Notes under the pieces: model-generated | What the model was told of the DNA's origin: nothing | Database searches by the model: none | Seen by the model: only the letters and a program-made list of their open reading frames with translations | Program-made: the position numbers and the translations under genes | Assembly: GCF_030519375.1 (NCBI RefSeq) | Contig: NZ_JAUMKB010000003.1 | Span: 310,001 to 374,000, forward strand | Length of the DNA: 64,000 bases | From: Mucilaginibacter tolerans | Lineage (GTDB): Bacteria; Bacteroidota; Bacteroidia; Sphingobacteriales; Sphingobacteriaceae | Direction: 5' to 3' | In this document: positions 43,152 through 53,113 of the stretch, piece after piece | Layout: the number at the start of each line of letters is the position of its first letter | Numbering within the stretch: position 1 is the first letter of the stretch

Positions 43152-44396
43152 TTAAAATCTTCTTTGATAGCCTATGCCCAAATCAAACTGATTACCCCAG
43201 GTCTGGAACCGATATTCCTGGTGGTCGACACTCGCAGTAAAAAATATAATATTGCGTCTTTTGAACGAACGGTAGTACGCAGCCGAGATATTATTTGAGC
43301 GTAGTTTATAATTCTGACCATTGTTTAGCAGAATGATATTACGCGGATCGTCCGGCGAAATACCAGTGCCGATACCTAATGAAATATAGTCATCAGCCCC
43401 GCCGGTATAGTATCTTGCTTTAACAGAATAGGACTGCGAAATAGAACTGTTTGAAGGCGTTAAATAAGTACGGAAATTGAACCAAAAGCTTTTATAGTAT
43501 TTACCTATAGATGCGGTATAAATCCAGGTATCGCCTGTAAAATGCAAATACCTGAAGCCAGCTTCTGCCTCAAAGCTAGCCGGTAAATTGGCATAAAGCG
43601 AAAAACCGGCCCTGGTTTTCGGGAATACACCTACATTGTTTGAATAGCCGACGCTCATGTAAGCATAAAAGATTTTTGATATGTGCGGGTAGGCATCGAC
43701 CTCATATTGCAAGCCGTTTTTGCTGAAGCGATTGGCATAATTCAGATAACCTATGATCGAACCTATATCGGTTTGCCTTGCATATTCAAGGCTTGCCAGG
43801 TGCCATGGAGCGTTGCTTTGTTTATCAAAAGAGATATAATCATAAGTGACACCTACCTTATTTTTTGAAGTGTTATCCTTTATCCTGTCGGCCAACGCAC
43901 GGGCATCTGAATTCCCCGGATCACCTTTTATCAAAGTATCCAGTGTGTTGCCGGCCTCGGGGTAGCGTTTCAGGTCGTTCAATACCTTTGCTTTCAGCAA
44001 TAACAGGTCTTTAGAACCAGGGTGATATTTCAGTCCGCTGCTAACAATACCCAATGCACCGTTTGAATTGTTATTCCAGTATTCAAGGCTGCCGTAAGCA
44101 AAAGCGGCATCTTCGTTGTCAGGATGTTTGCTCAATACTTTTTTAAATTCTGTCCGCGCACTATCCGTTTTATCTGACCAGGTATACACCCGGCCCAAAA
44201 AAACACGGATATCTGAATAGTCCGGACTTCTTGTTAAAGCCTGCTTACTCAAACCTATTGCTTTGGGATAATTTTTCTCATCAAAAGCAGCTTTTCGTGC
44301 CTGTTGAAACAGCTCATCCGATGAAAGCCCTGTTTGGGCAAAAGATGCTTTACATAAAACTATCAAAAAAAGGAAGGAGGATAATTTAATATTCAT
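43152..44396 (-). CDS. YaiO-family outer-membrane protein with TPR repeats
   Basis: 414 residues: signal peptide ending at SFA, TPR repeats (about 25-165; e.g. AIGLSKQALTRSPDYSDIRVFLGRVY, PDNEDAAFAYGSLEYW) and a C-terminal YaiO beta-barrel of about 200 residues ending in a terminal Phe (IGYQRRF). YaiO-type proteins are proposed exporters of polysaccharide made by GT2 enzymes. Placed opposite the GT2 operon, first gene of a two-gene unit. Confidence 0.85.
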   Translation of the reverse strand: MNIKLSSFLFLIVLCKASFAQTGLSSDELFQQARKAAFDEKNYPKAIGLSKQALTRSPDYSDIRVFLGRVYTWSDKTDSARTEFKKVLSKHPDNEDAAFAYGSLEYWNNNSNGALGIVSSGLKYHPGSKDLLLLKAKVLNDLKRYPEAGNTLDTLIKGDPGNSDARALADRIKDNTSKNKVGVTYDYISFDKQSNAPWHLASLEYARQTDIGSIIGYLNYANRFSKNGLQYEVDAYPHISKIFYAYMSVGYSNNVGVFPKTRAGFSLYANLPASFEAEAGFRYLHFTGDTWIYTASIGKYYKSFWFNFRTYLTPSNSSISQSYSVKARYYTGGADDYISLGIGTGISPDDPRNIILLNNGQNYKLRSNNISAAYYRSFKRRNIIFFTASVDHQEYRFQTWGNQFDLGIGYQRRF

Positions 44397-44667
44397 ATAA
44401 TGCGAAAACGCGTACTTACTAAAGACTTACTTGTACGGTAAAAGGCTAGTATAGGTTATTATAAATCAACGATTAATAGCCAGTACTTGAAACAGACGCC
44501 GATTAGCATTGGGGTCGATAAATTTATTGAAATATCAAAATTGAGACCATATTGGGTAATACTTTCGCCCCGCATTTGCACAACGTCTTATTAATCTAAG
44601 TTCATCATATAGTGATGACACCTGCAACAATTGAACGGAAAGAAATTCGATTATCCCAATTGGGCTA

Positions 44668-44961
44668 TCAGGCACTTAAGCGTTCTTGATCGATAGTTCC
44701 CATTTGAGTAACTTTATGAAGCTCAGTGTGAGTAGCTTTGGCTACATAATTTATCAGGGAGCCAACAGTTTTGAGTTTGTCGAATGTATCATCGGGTATT
44801 TGTATGCCAAATTCCTTTTCAACATCTACAATCAATTCACAAAAATCCAGGGAATCCACATTCAAATCATTATAAAATGAAGCAGAATTTTTTATCGCCG
44901 ATCTTTCCACTCCGAGTTTATCCTCGATAAACTGGTATATCTTCAAAGTAATATCGTTCAT
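44668..44961 (-). CDS. Acyl carrier protein
   Basis: 97 residues. Four-helix ACP with phosphopantetheine serine in NVDSLDFCELIVDVEKEFG (about residue 38) and a 20-residue tail (HKVTQMGTIDQERLSA) longer than housekeeping ACPs. It is orphan: no ketosynthase next to it, and the fabG/hotdog operon is 10 kb away. Possibly serves that specialised pathway. Confidence 0.85.
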   Translation of the reverse strand: MNDITLKIYQFIEDKLGVERSAIKNSASFYNDLNVDSLDFCELIVDVEKEFGIQIPDDTFDKLKTVGSLINYVAKATHTELHKVTQMGTIDQERLSA

Positions 44962-45165
44962 TCTTAAAGCCCTTTAACGTAATCCAACAAATTCTGTTTT
45001 ACTAAAACGATACCATTGCAGCTCTTTTATGGTGGCAACTATAACATCACACTATCAATCAATTGTTTATAAAAAATAAAATATTAAAGTTTGTTTGATA
45101 CGACTGAAGGCCGATACCAAAATGAACCGTTAATGACCAAAATAAACCGGAGTGTTTCTAAACAA

Positions 45166-45193
45166 AAAAGCCGATAGGTATCTATCGACTTTT
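45166..45193 (-). terminator. Terminator of the first beta-helix gene
   Basis: A 12-bp stem with one mismatch (arms 45166-45177 and 45182-45193, 4-nt loop) with T-rich ends, 24 bp past the stop. Confidence 0.7.
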
Positions 45194-45216
45194 CTTTCTA
45201 ATTGATTGTTAAGCCC

Positions 45217-46239
45217 TTATTGCATTGTGATAATAGTTGCCGGAAGAATACTAGCAGAAATATTAGCTTTCTGAATATTGGTGCTCCAACCGGTTGGCGT
45301 TGCGACATTATCCAACCACAAATCCCATTCGGCACCAGTTTTTTGGTACCATTTCACCTGATTATAGGATATATTTATGTTATAACTTGAAGCACCGGAA
45401 TAGTTTCCACAGTTAATTCCTGTATTAGAGACTGGTGTACTTGAGCTATAAATAAAATTGTGATCCATTTTTATATTTGATCCTCCCACTACCTGCATAC
45501 CTACATAACCAGAATTGAGTACATAATTTTGCCTTGCCACCTGATATGATCCGCCCAAATCGCCTAAAACAATCCCAGCAGCACCACCAGAATCAAATTG
45601 CACCTGTCCTCCTCTGAGCCAATTGCCGTATATCATAATGGAGTCTCCCTGTATTCCACTTGATTTATATAGACTGATCCCGTCTTGCGGATGCTGCGCT
45701 ATACCGACAACATTTTCGCACCTGTTATACATGATCCGGTTTCCTCCACCAGTTACCGAAGCAAATTGTACAAAACAACCGTCTGGAAATGGCCCGTTCA
45801 TATTCAAAAATTGATTGCTGTTTACCGCTATTCCGGAACCCTGGTAAACGTGTACCCCAGATTTCACATTAGTTATAAAGCAATTCTGCACGTAAATATT
45901 CTTACAGTTGTTTAACATGATGCCAAAGCCTGATGAATTCCCCACTGAACAATTTGTAATGATAACGTTCGTACAGTTATATAGCGCAATACAATTAGAA
46001 CCTCCTGTAATTGATAAGCCGCTTATCGTAATGTTACTCTTGTTGTAATAGGATATGGGAGCTGAAACGGTGTAAGCCGTTGCTAATGATTTACTTGTAA
46101 AAGTGCTACCGATAGCGTTGGTTGACGATGAGGGTAAGACTTGTGCGTCTCGCTGACATGATGTGATGAATGCCAATGGAGCCAGCATCATAAGCAATTT
46201 TATAACACCGGCTGCACGGCTCGAATTGAGGTTTTTCAT
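45217..46239 (-). CDS. Beta-helix lipoprotein, paralogue 1
   Basis: 340 residues from ATG 46239; the frame extends to 46296 but the leader shared with its paralogues ends at this ATG. Lipoprotein signal (LAPLAFITSC), short linker, then right-handed parallel beta-helix coils (NITISGLSITGGSNCIALYN, NCSVGNSSGFGIMLNN, KNIYVQNCFITN). The middle GPFPDGCFVQFASV and DGISLYKSSG segments are common to all three paralogues. Probably an exposed carbohydrate-binding or degrading protein; no catalytic triad is visible. Confidence 0.8.
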   Translation of the reverse strand: MKNLNSSRAAGVIKLLMMLAPLAFITSCQRDAQVLPSSSTNAIGSTFTSKSLATAYTVSAPISYYNKSNITISGLSITGGSNCIALYNCTNVIITNCSVGNSSGFGIMLNNCKNIYVQNCFITNVKSGVHVYQGSGIAVNSNQFLNMNGPFPDGCFVQFASVTGGGNRIMYNRCENVVGIAQHPQDGISLYKSSGIQGDSIMIYGNWLRGGQVQFDSGGAAGIVLGDLGGSYQVARQNYVLNSGYVGMQVVGGSNIKMDHNFIYSSSTPVSNTGINCGNYSGASSYNINISYNQVKWYQKTGAEWDLWLDNVATPTGWSTNIQKANISASILPATIITMQ

Positions 46240-46692
46240 AATAGTTAAATTAATTAGAGCTGTTGTCGTGAATTTGCATAAATTATTGGATTTCAACGAA
46301 AAAAATTTCTTACTTAAACTCGTTTCTATCCAAAAAATTAAATAATTATTTTAATTAGACACTTTTATACGAACCTGTTTATCAATTAGTTACAAATAAA
46401 GCATTGCGTGTTTAAACAACTTTTTGGGGCTGAAAACAAAATTTCCACATTTTGTGAAGAAAATTTGTGAACACTGCTTTAAAGAAGAATTTTTTGCCGC
46501 TTAATTAAGAGTTTTTAACCGGCTTCGTGTATGATTTAGCAAAAAATGACATAGAATAATGTATTAACAAACTACTAACTAACAGATCATTAAATCTATT
46601 ATTTAAAGTTTTAATAGTGTTCCGGACAGCCAATAGAATAACAACCAAGGGCTTCATATTGAAAGGCAATTAAATCAAAGGAGTGGGTATTA
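46240..46692. other. AT-rich spacer with shared leader
   Basis: About 450 bp between paralogues 1 and 2 with no coding frame. It contains the leader of paralogue 1 (46240-46258) and, at the far end, the terminator of paralogue 2. Confidence 0.5.
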
Positions 46693-46732
46693 AAAATAAG
46701 AGGCCAATAAAGTGTTATTGGCCTCTTATTTT
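46693..46732 (-). terminator. Terminator of the second beta-helix gene
   Basis: A perfect 18-bp stem (arms 46693-46710 and 46715-46732, loop AGTG) with flanking T/A runs, 36 bp past the stop of paralogue 2. Strong on both strands. Confidence 0.9.
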
Positions 46733-46767
46733 GCAAGAAATTATACAATATTTTACTAATATTTAAA

Positions 46768-47796
46768 TTAGTTCATCGTAATCAAAGGTGATGCAATAAC
46801 GGTCGAGCCGATATTTGCCTTTTGAACATTGGTACTCCACCCAGCCGGAGTGGCGACATGGTCAATCCACAGATCCCATTCTTTTCCCGAGCTCTGAATC
46901 CATTTGACCCAGTTATTTGAAACATTAATGTTCCAGCTGGACTGCCCCGAATAATTTCCCACATTAATTCCGGTGTTGGAAACAGGAGTGCTTGAACTGT
47001 AGATGGTATTGTGGTCCATTTTAATGTTATTGCCACCAACAACCTGCATGCCTACATAGCCGGAGTTAACTACTTTATTGTACCGGGCCACCTGGTAGGA
47101 GCCCCCTACATCGCCCAACACAATACCCGCAGCACCACCAGAATCAAACTGAACCTGACCGCCTTTGATTTGGTTTCCAATCACCTGGATAGAATCACCC
47201 AGTTTACCGTTGGACTGATACAGACTTATACCATCCTGCGGGTGGCCATGCCATGCATCATCCTGGCATTTATTATAATTGATCTGACTACCGCCTCCGT
47301 TCACACCGGCAAATTGAACAAAACAGCCATCCGGGAATGGACCGTTCATATTATAGAACTGGTTATTGTTCACTTTTATGGTCGATCCTTTATAAACATG
47401 GACACCTGATTTGGCATTAGTTACATAACAATAGTCAACTGTAATGTTGGTACAGTTGTTGAGCATAATACCAAAACTGGAGGTATTATAGATTTTACAA
47501 TTAGTGATATGAACATTATTACAGTTGTAAAGCGCAATACCATTGGTGCCGCCATTAATACTGAGACCGCTAATAGTAATGTTACTTTTACTGTAATAAG
47601 AAACAGGAGCGTGAGAGGTGTAAGTGGTTGCCAACGAATGACTGGTAAAAGAACCACTCATCGAATTAGTTGGAACTTCTGTTGACGCAGCTGCAGTGGT
47701 TGGTTCAACCTGTGCATCTTTGCTGCATGACGAGATTAATGATGTTGTAAATAATCCTATTATTACAACCAGGCCCGCTTTGTAGTGTCTTTTCAT
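46768..47796 (-). CDS. Beta-helix lipoprotein, paralogue 2
   Basis: 342 residues from ATG 47796, again at the end of the shared leader. Lipoprotein signal (GLFTTSLISSC), linker rich in Thr/Ala, and a beta-helix highly similar to paralogue 1 over the whole length, e.g. GGQVQFDSGGAAGIVLGD and NSGYVGMQVVGGNNIKMDHN. Ends ANIGSTVIASPLITMN. Expected on the outer surface. Confidence 0.8.
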   Translation of the reverse strand: MKRHYKAGLVVIIGLFTTSLISSCSKDAQVEPTTAAASTEVPTNSMSGSFTSHSLATTYTSHAPVSYYSKSNITISGLSINGGTNGIALYNCNNVHITNCKIYNTSSFGIMLNNCTNITVDYCYVTNAKSGVHVYKGSTIKVNNNQFYNMNGPFPDGCFVQFAGVNGGGSQINYNKCQDDAWHGHPQDGISLYQSNGKLGDSIQVIGNQIKGGQVQFDSGGAAGIVLGDVGGSYQVARYNKVVNSGYVGMQVVGGNNIKMDHNTIYSSSTPVSNTGINVGNYSGQSSWNINVSNNWVKWIQSSGKEWDLWIDHVATPAGWSTNVQKANIGSTVIASPLITMN

Positions 47797-48241
47797 AATA
47801 GTTAAATTAATTTGAAGCTTAGACGCCAAATCAAATAAATTATTGTACACTAAATGAAAAAAAATTTCACACAAACGGTATAATAGCTCAAAAAAATACC
47901 AACCGCCCGTTAATTTCTATTTTATAAACGTCTGTTTATAAGCAATTTATGTTTTTTATACGCATGTTTTTTATTGTCAATCACATCACAAATTAACTTT
48001 CCACATAATGTTAAAAAGTTTTGCCGAATTATTCTTTTAAGTATATTTTATTTTTCAAAACTTAATTTAGTTTCATTTGTTGGAGCGTAAACCTCAAGAG
48101 AAATATATTTTGTCAGATATTTTGTAAAAAAATTTAACTGCAAATTATAATTCTATCACATTTAAGAAGACGGCAAAATAGAATTTCGCTTTATTCCCCA
48201 AGTACCAATAGTAATTTTTAGGTTCTTAAGTTGTTAAGAAA
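47797..48241. other. AT-rich spacer with shared leader
   Basis: About 445 bp between paralogues 2 and 3, no coding frame. Shares the leader beginning at 47797 and, with the paralogue 3 spacer, a TTAGACGC motif just upstream. Confidence 0.5.
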
Positions 48242-48272
48242 TCAGAGAAGCAGGCTGATCCCGCTTCTCTGA
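48242..48272 (-). terminator. Possible terminator of the third beta-helix gene
   Basis: TCAGAGAAGC (48242-48251) pairs with GCTTCTCTGA (48263-48272), 11-nt loop, 14 bp past the stop. The T-run is weak. Confidence 0.5.
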
Positions 48273-48285
48273 AGAGAATTTAAAT

Positions 48286-49329
48286 TTAGTTTAATGTTAT
48301 AATTGAGGTTGGGAGGATGGCAGCAGAGATATTGGCTTTACCAATATTAGTACTCCACCCTATCGGAGTGTAACCCGCTTTCGGATCAACCCACATGTCC
48401 ATTTCCTGTCCGTTCGTTTTAAAATATTTCACTTTATTATAGCTGATATTTATGTCAGTACTGGTTGTGCCGGAATAATTGCCATAACACAAGCCGCAGT
48501 TTGAGTATGGAGTAACTGCCCCATAAATAGTGTTGTGATCCATTTTGATGTGGCTGCCACCTTGTACCTGCATGCCTACAAAGCCACCATTGACAACATA
48601 ATTATTCCTGGCCACCTGGTATGATCCGCCTACATCGCCTAAAACGATAGCCGCAGCACCACCGCTCGTATTATAATACTGGCCACCTTTTATCCAGTTA
48701 CCGATCACCTGGATTGAATCGCCTTGTAATCCATTTGACTTGTATACACTCAAACCATCTTCCGGTTTACCAATGCCAGCAACATCCTCACAGCGATTGT
48801 AGTTAATTTGATTACCTCCACCATTCACATTCACAAATTGAACAAAGTTGCCGCCAGGGAAAGGTCCATTGATGTTCAGGAACTGGTTGGTATTAATTCT
48901 GACACCAGATGAATTCTCAACATGAACACCTGATACACCGCCTGTAACGAAACAATTGTTCATGTAAATATTCCTGCAATTTCCAGTAATATAAACCTCG
49001 TACTTGGCAGCATTGGCCAAGCGACAATTTGTTATAGTTACATTGCTACAGTTGTTGAGGTAAATACAGTACGTGCCACCCGTAATAGATAAGCCACTGA
49101 TGGTAAAATTACTCTTACCGCTGTAGCTTACCGCCGAAGAAGTGGCATAAGCCACAGCCAGCGATTTACTGGCAAAGTTTGTTGGAGCAGTACTTGTAGC
49201 AGAAGTTGTTTCGGAAGTTTGTGGGGTAACTTGTGCATCCTTGGTACAAGATGTGATTAATAGCGTTGCGCTAAGCGCGGCCATAGCCATGGCAATCCCC
49301 TTACGGAGCTGTCTGTTTTGTAATTTCAT
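48286..49329 (-). CDS. Beta-helix lipoprotein, paralogue 3
   Basis: 347 residues: lipoprotein signal (ALSATLLITSC), Thr/Ser linker, then beta-helix coils (NFTISGLSITGGTYCIYLNN, NVTITNCRLANAAKYEV). More diverged than the other two; GVHVENSSGVRINTNQFLNING and GGSYQVARNNYVVNGG remain. Start set by the shared leader. Confidence 0.8.
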   Translation of the reverse strand: MKLQNRQLRKGIAMAMAALSATLLITSCTKDAQVTPQTSETTSATSTAPTNFASKSLAVAYATSSAVSYSGKSNFTISGLSITGGTYCIYLNNCSNVTITNCRLANAAKYEVYITGNCRNIYMNNCFVTGGVSGVHVENSSGVRINTNQFLNINGPFPGGNFVQFVNVNGGGNQINYNRCEDVAGIGKPEDGLSVYKSNGLQGDSIQVIGNWIKGGQYYNTSGGAAAIVLGDVGGSYQVARNNYVVNGGFVGMQVQGGSHIKMDHNTIYGAVTPYSNCGLCYGNYSGTTSTDINISYNKVKYFKTNGQEMDMWVDPKAGYTPIGWSTNIGKANISAAILPTSIITLN

Positions 49330-49771
49330 AATAGTTAAATTAATTAGACCCCTTAGACGCGGTATTTTTGATATTATTGTATAGCAGTGTCTTTTTTTTC
49401 CTTTGAAGAGTCTTATATTTCTATAAAATGATAATAAAAGCCACAGAAATTAACATCGCAAATAATTGTAAATTAAACACTTATAGCATAGGCGGCATTT
49501 TTTATCCACATTTTAAAAAAACCTTCCTTTTTTAATAAAAAATGCAGCTAAAAAAATTGCATTTTTCACTTAATTAATTAGTTGACAGGGCTTTACTCGT
49601 CAACAGAACATTCCAAAATATGGCAAAGTGCCTATTCAATCTCAGAAAAATGGCAAAGGAAATATGACGGATTAACAGGGAAACTTAAGTATCGGTCGGT
49701 CACGTTTGCAATAACACAACCAAAATGTTATAATCGCATTATTGAATCAACCTTAATTTATCACTTATTAT
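49330..49771. other. Divergent spacer
   Basis: About 440 bp between paralogue 3 and a divergent lipoprotein gene. Holds the third copy of the leader and AT-rich DNA. A 71-codon frame at 49582-49797 overlaps the next gene and looks spurious. Confidence 0.4.
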
Positions 49772-50764
49772 ATGAATCCTCGCTCCCTATTAGTTAAATT
49801 CTTTAGCCTATTATTTATTGCTGCCGCACTGACTAGTTGCAAACCACATGAACCCGGTATCTGGAAAAACGATAAAATAGAATCGGGCGTAAGGGAAGAC
49901 TTTCACAAATTAAATGAACAGGTAATGGATGGGCTTAAAACAAATGACCGCCTAAAGATGGATGGTTTGATGTCAAAAGACCTTATACAAAATTCAGGCA
50001 GATTGAGGTTAATTGAATTATGCAGCAATCACTTAAAGGATGGCAACTATACTTTATTAGATGAGTATTATATCGTAAATAGGGAAAAGGGGGATAAAGA
50101 ATTAAAGTCGGGCGACGAGGGTATAAACAACTATTCTTTTAAATACACTGCCGATACCCGTGAGATGTATATCGCATTTTTTGTTCCGAAAAATATACCG
50201 AACAGGTACCTTATTTCTGCAATCTACTGCAAATTTGATTACGGATGGAAGATAATCCAGCTGGAAGTAAATCCATATACTTTTAACGGCAAAACAGCAC
50301 CGGAGCTATTGGATTACGCTAAGGATTTATATGCAAAAAATTACCTGGTGGATGCACTAAACTGTTTGCAATTAGCACAGACATGCGTAGTACCTTGCTA
50401 TGGGTGGAAATACCCGGACGAAAGTAAGATTCATGATCTTGAGCTGCAGGTGGTTAATGTGATGAATAAAAAATATGTGTACCCCTTTACGCTCGCCCAG
50501 GTGCCTACTCATCCAAGAATATTCGCAGTATCGACGCAAAGAACTCCGGATGGCGTGTACCCGGTAGTGAGTTATATGTCGACAATTAAATTAAAAGATG
50601 TAAAGGGTTTGCAAAAAGAAAACAACAATATAAAAAAGGTAATTGGCAAGGTTATCCCTGGTATTGATCAGGACAAAAAATATGTTTACTACGATGCATT
50701 TAACGAGTGGCCAAAGTATGACCGCTCAGTAGATCGTTATGAAATAATAGATAAACTGAAATAA
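49772..50764 (+). CDS. Putative lipoprotein of unknown function
   Basis: 330 residues with a lipoprotein signal (LFIAAALTSC, cysteine near 24). The mature part is globular and mixed alpha/beta with a LQLAQTCVVPC motif containing two cysteines and a TFNGKTAPELLDYAKDLY helix. No recognised domain. Convergent with the DUF2157 operon. Confidence 0.65.
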   Translation: MNPRSLLVKFFSLLFIAAALTSCKPHEPGIWKNDKIESGVREDFHKLNEQVMDGLKTNDRLKMDGLMSKDLIQNSGRLRLIELCSNHLKDGNYTLLDEYYIVNREKGDKELKSGDEGINNYSFKYTADTREMYIAFFVPKNIPNRYLISAIYCKFDYGWKIIQLEVNPYTFNGKTAPELLDYAKDLYAKNYLVDALNCLQLAQTCVVPCYGWKYPDESKIHDLELQVVNVMNKKYVYPFTLAQVPTHPRIFAVSTQRTPDGVYPVVSYMSTIKLKDVKGLQKENNNIKKVIGKVIPGIDQDKKYVYYDAFNEWPKYDRSVDRYEIIDKLK

Positions 50765-50795
50765 GGTTAACCAGTGACAACGCGGACCAGGTAAT

Positions 50796-51968
50796 TTAAT
50801 AACTACTGCTTGATCCGCCTCCGCCAAAGTCACCTCCGCCAAACCTGCTCCTTTCCTCGGCCGGTGGCGACGGTACCTTTGCAAATGTCTCAGCAACAAT
50901 CAGCGACTCCACTTTCAAATGATCCATCATATGCCCGGTATCAGGTTCGGCATAAGTAAAACCATGTTTAGGCGTTTTCAAGTATCTCATTGCCGTATAA
51001 GCAATTCCTAAAATTAAAGCGCCGCCCATTGTGAGTACCATATCCAATGGCAGCACATGATAGTAATAACGGAAGGTTGCAATAGCTGCTGCGATCAATA
51101 CCAGGCCCATTCGCAACAAAACCGTATTTTTTTTAAAAATACCCCATCCCAGGTAAACTAATGGAATAAGCATTGTCCATAACCAGAAAAATGTGCCGAG
51201 TGGTATGGGCTTTCCAGCCTGATCGCTTATATTATCGCCAAGCGTTTGCACCACATAATAATTGCCTGCTGTATATAGCCCGAGCAAAAAGATTATTTGA
51301 GCAATGAGTATACAATTGTAATAGCCAGCAAACTGCTTTTGTCTATTAAGATTATAAGAGCCCCAATATAAACCAGCCGACACCAGCATTATCACAAACG
51401 GTATGGTGGCAATCCCAAATGGTACCAGCTTTGTCCACCCAAAATATATAAACGCAAATAACGCAGCACCACACAAAGCAGCCATCAGCATATCAGCAAA
51501 ACGGATAGTGAAGTACAAGCTCAAAATAAAAATGGTCGCCGAAACAGGCATGTAGTAAACAACATTATAGTGGGAAAAAAGCATGGCAGAAGCCACGCCT
51601 GATAGCAACGCAGAAATAAATAGCAATGCATCGTCCACCCCTGAACGATAATGGTGTTTTGAACTTACAATTACTTCCAGGGCAGTATAACTTAGTATCG
51701 AAAGGAAAAATACCCAACCAGCTGTGTCAAAAAGATTAGAAGCTGAAGCAAATAGTAAGCTTAATATCCCATCGGCAAAGGTCACTACAATTATCGTCAG
51801 AATAAATAATCCGATACGGGCAAATAGTCCGGGAGTATAAAAGCCAACTGGATATTTATCTTTAATATTTTTAAACTCCTCAGCAGTAATATAACCCCTG
51901 TTCTGATTTTCCTTTACATCGTTCTGCAAGCGCAGGCTGGTTAACCATATCTTATTATAAGCAATCAT
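50796..51968 (-). CDS. DUF2157-like membrane protein with Gly/Ser tail
   Basis: 390 residues: soluble N terminus (AEEFKNIKDKYP), 10 or so membrane helices between 50 and 330, and a C-terminal tail RFGGGDFGGGGSSSSY of the kind seen at the ends of TPM-domain proteins. Second gene of a pair, overlapping its partner by 4 bp. Function unknown. Confidence 0.7.
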   Translation of the reverse strand: MIAYNKIWLTSLRLQNDVKENQNRGYITAEEFKNIKDKYPVGFYTPGLFARIGLFILTIIVVTFADGILSLLFASASNLFDTAGWVFFLSILSYTALEVIVSSKHHYRSGVDDALLFISALLSGVASAMLFSHYNVVYYMPVSATIFILSLYFTIRFADMLMAALCGAALFAFIYFGWTKLVPFGIATIPFVIMLVSAGLYWGSYNLNRQKQFAGYYNCILIAQIIFLLGLYTAGNYYVVQTLGDNISDQAGKPIPLGTFFWLWTMLIPLVYLGWGIFKKNTVLLRMGLVLIAAAIATFRYYYHVLPLDMVLTMGGALILGIAYTAMRYLKTPKHGFTYAEPDTGHMMDHLKVESLIVAETFAKVPSPPAEERSRFGGGDFGGGGSSSSY

Positions 51969-52936
51969 GATGCTTTCAATCTTTTATTAAGGTTAATTAA
52001 TAAGAATATAAGGCCAATAGCCGATCCAATAAAATAGAGCATTAGTAAATAAAGTGCGCCTTCATCCTGTGCTAACAATAGCATACGCACTACCAGGCTG
52101 CTAATGGCGACATAACCATATAGCACCACTAAGAGCAAAAAATAAAATGAGTGACTCTTAAACGCGTCGAGATAGATCAAAAAGGCAATAGCGAATAATG
52201 CCAGCATCCATAATAGAGCGAACGCAGAATTATAGTAAAAGAAATACCCTGCGAGTAAGGATATGAATGTTACATGCACCCCATAATGCTGATAGCTAAA
52301 CTTAAAATGCCTTTTAAAGTTTAGACGCTGGGTAAGATAAGCGCCGGTCAACAATATAGCGCCTAAAACCAGGTAGGTATAGATAATGGTTTTACTGTCA
52401 AAACCACTGTTTAATAACAATGCTTTGGGTGTAACCGAAACGCCCATCCACACTGCAAGGTTGGCTATGGCCATATTGAGTATGCCCAAATGGTCGAAAT
52501 AATAGGCTGTAAAAAACAATACCAGCATGGGTATCAATGTGGCCATGTTATAATTTGTACCGAATGCTTTGTATTCATATTGCAGGTAACCAATAAAAGT
52601 CAAGAAGCTTACGCTTCCCAGTAATAGTACATAATCAGAAGATGTATTTGGCGATTTTACTTTTTCGGTGGTAAATGGTAAGGCCATTTTAAAACAGTAA
52701 GCAAAACACCCGGTGCAGATCAATGCTATTAATGCCAAAACAACTTTATGGCCTATGGTATCAATATTCTCATAAATGAGCAGTCCCAATCCGCTTGTCA
52801 GCAGTAAAACGCCAAGGTAAAGTAGCGTTTTTATTTCCCAGTGAACAGAAAACAGATTCTGCTTTTGCTTTATTTTTTCAAATGATTCATCACTGATCAA
52901 ACCATCGGCGTGAAGATGTTCATACAAGGAGTCCAT
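51965..52936 (-). CDS. DUF2157 membrane protein
   Basis: 323 residues: soluble N terminus (HADGLISDESFEKIKQKQ) then eight to nine membrane helices, a DUF2157 layout. Translationally coupled to the following gene, and both start with a short helical module then multi-pass membrane region, so they may form a complex. Confidence 0.72.
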   Translation of the reverse strand: MDSLYEHLHADGLISDESFEKIKQKQNLFSVHWEIKTLLYLGVLLLTSGLGLLIYENIDTIGHKVVLALIALICTGCFAYCFKMALPFTTEKVKSPNTSSDYVLLLGSVSFLTFIGYLQYEYKAFGTNYNMATLIPMLVLFFTAYYFDHLGILNMAIANLAVWMGVSVTPKALLLNSGFDSKTIIYTYLVLGAILLTGAYLTQRLNFKRHFKFSYQHYGVHVTFISLLAGYFFYYNSAFALLWMLALFAIAFLIYLDAFKSHSFYFLLLVVLYGYVAISSLVVRMLLLAQDEGALYLLMLYFIGSAIGLIFLLINLNKRLKAS

Positions 52937-53113
52937 GTGAATTTCAGGTTGCTATCTCAAGTATACTAAAGATTATTCGTTATTCCATCCGGTCTCCTCA
53001 TTTGCATCACGCAAATATTAGCCAAAAGCTTTTTAAATTTTTTGAAGAAGTTAGGTAATCCTAAAATTTTGATTGATATTAGACATGCTGTCTCTTAGCC
53101 TAAATTAGATTTC

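Noticed and set aside
49582..49797. 71-codon plus-strand frame upstream of the lipoprotein
   Set aside because: It overlaps the start of the lipoprotein gene, has no family-like sequence and begins in AT-rich spacer; likely chance.
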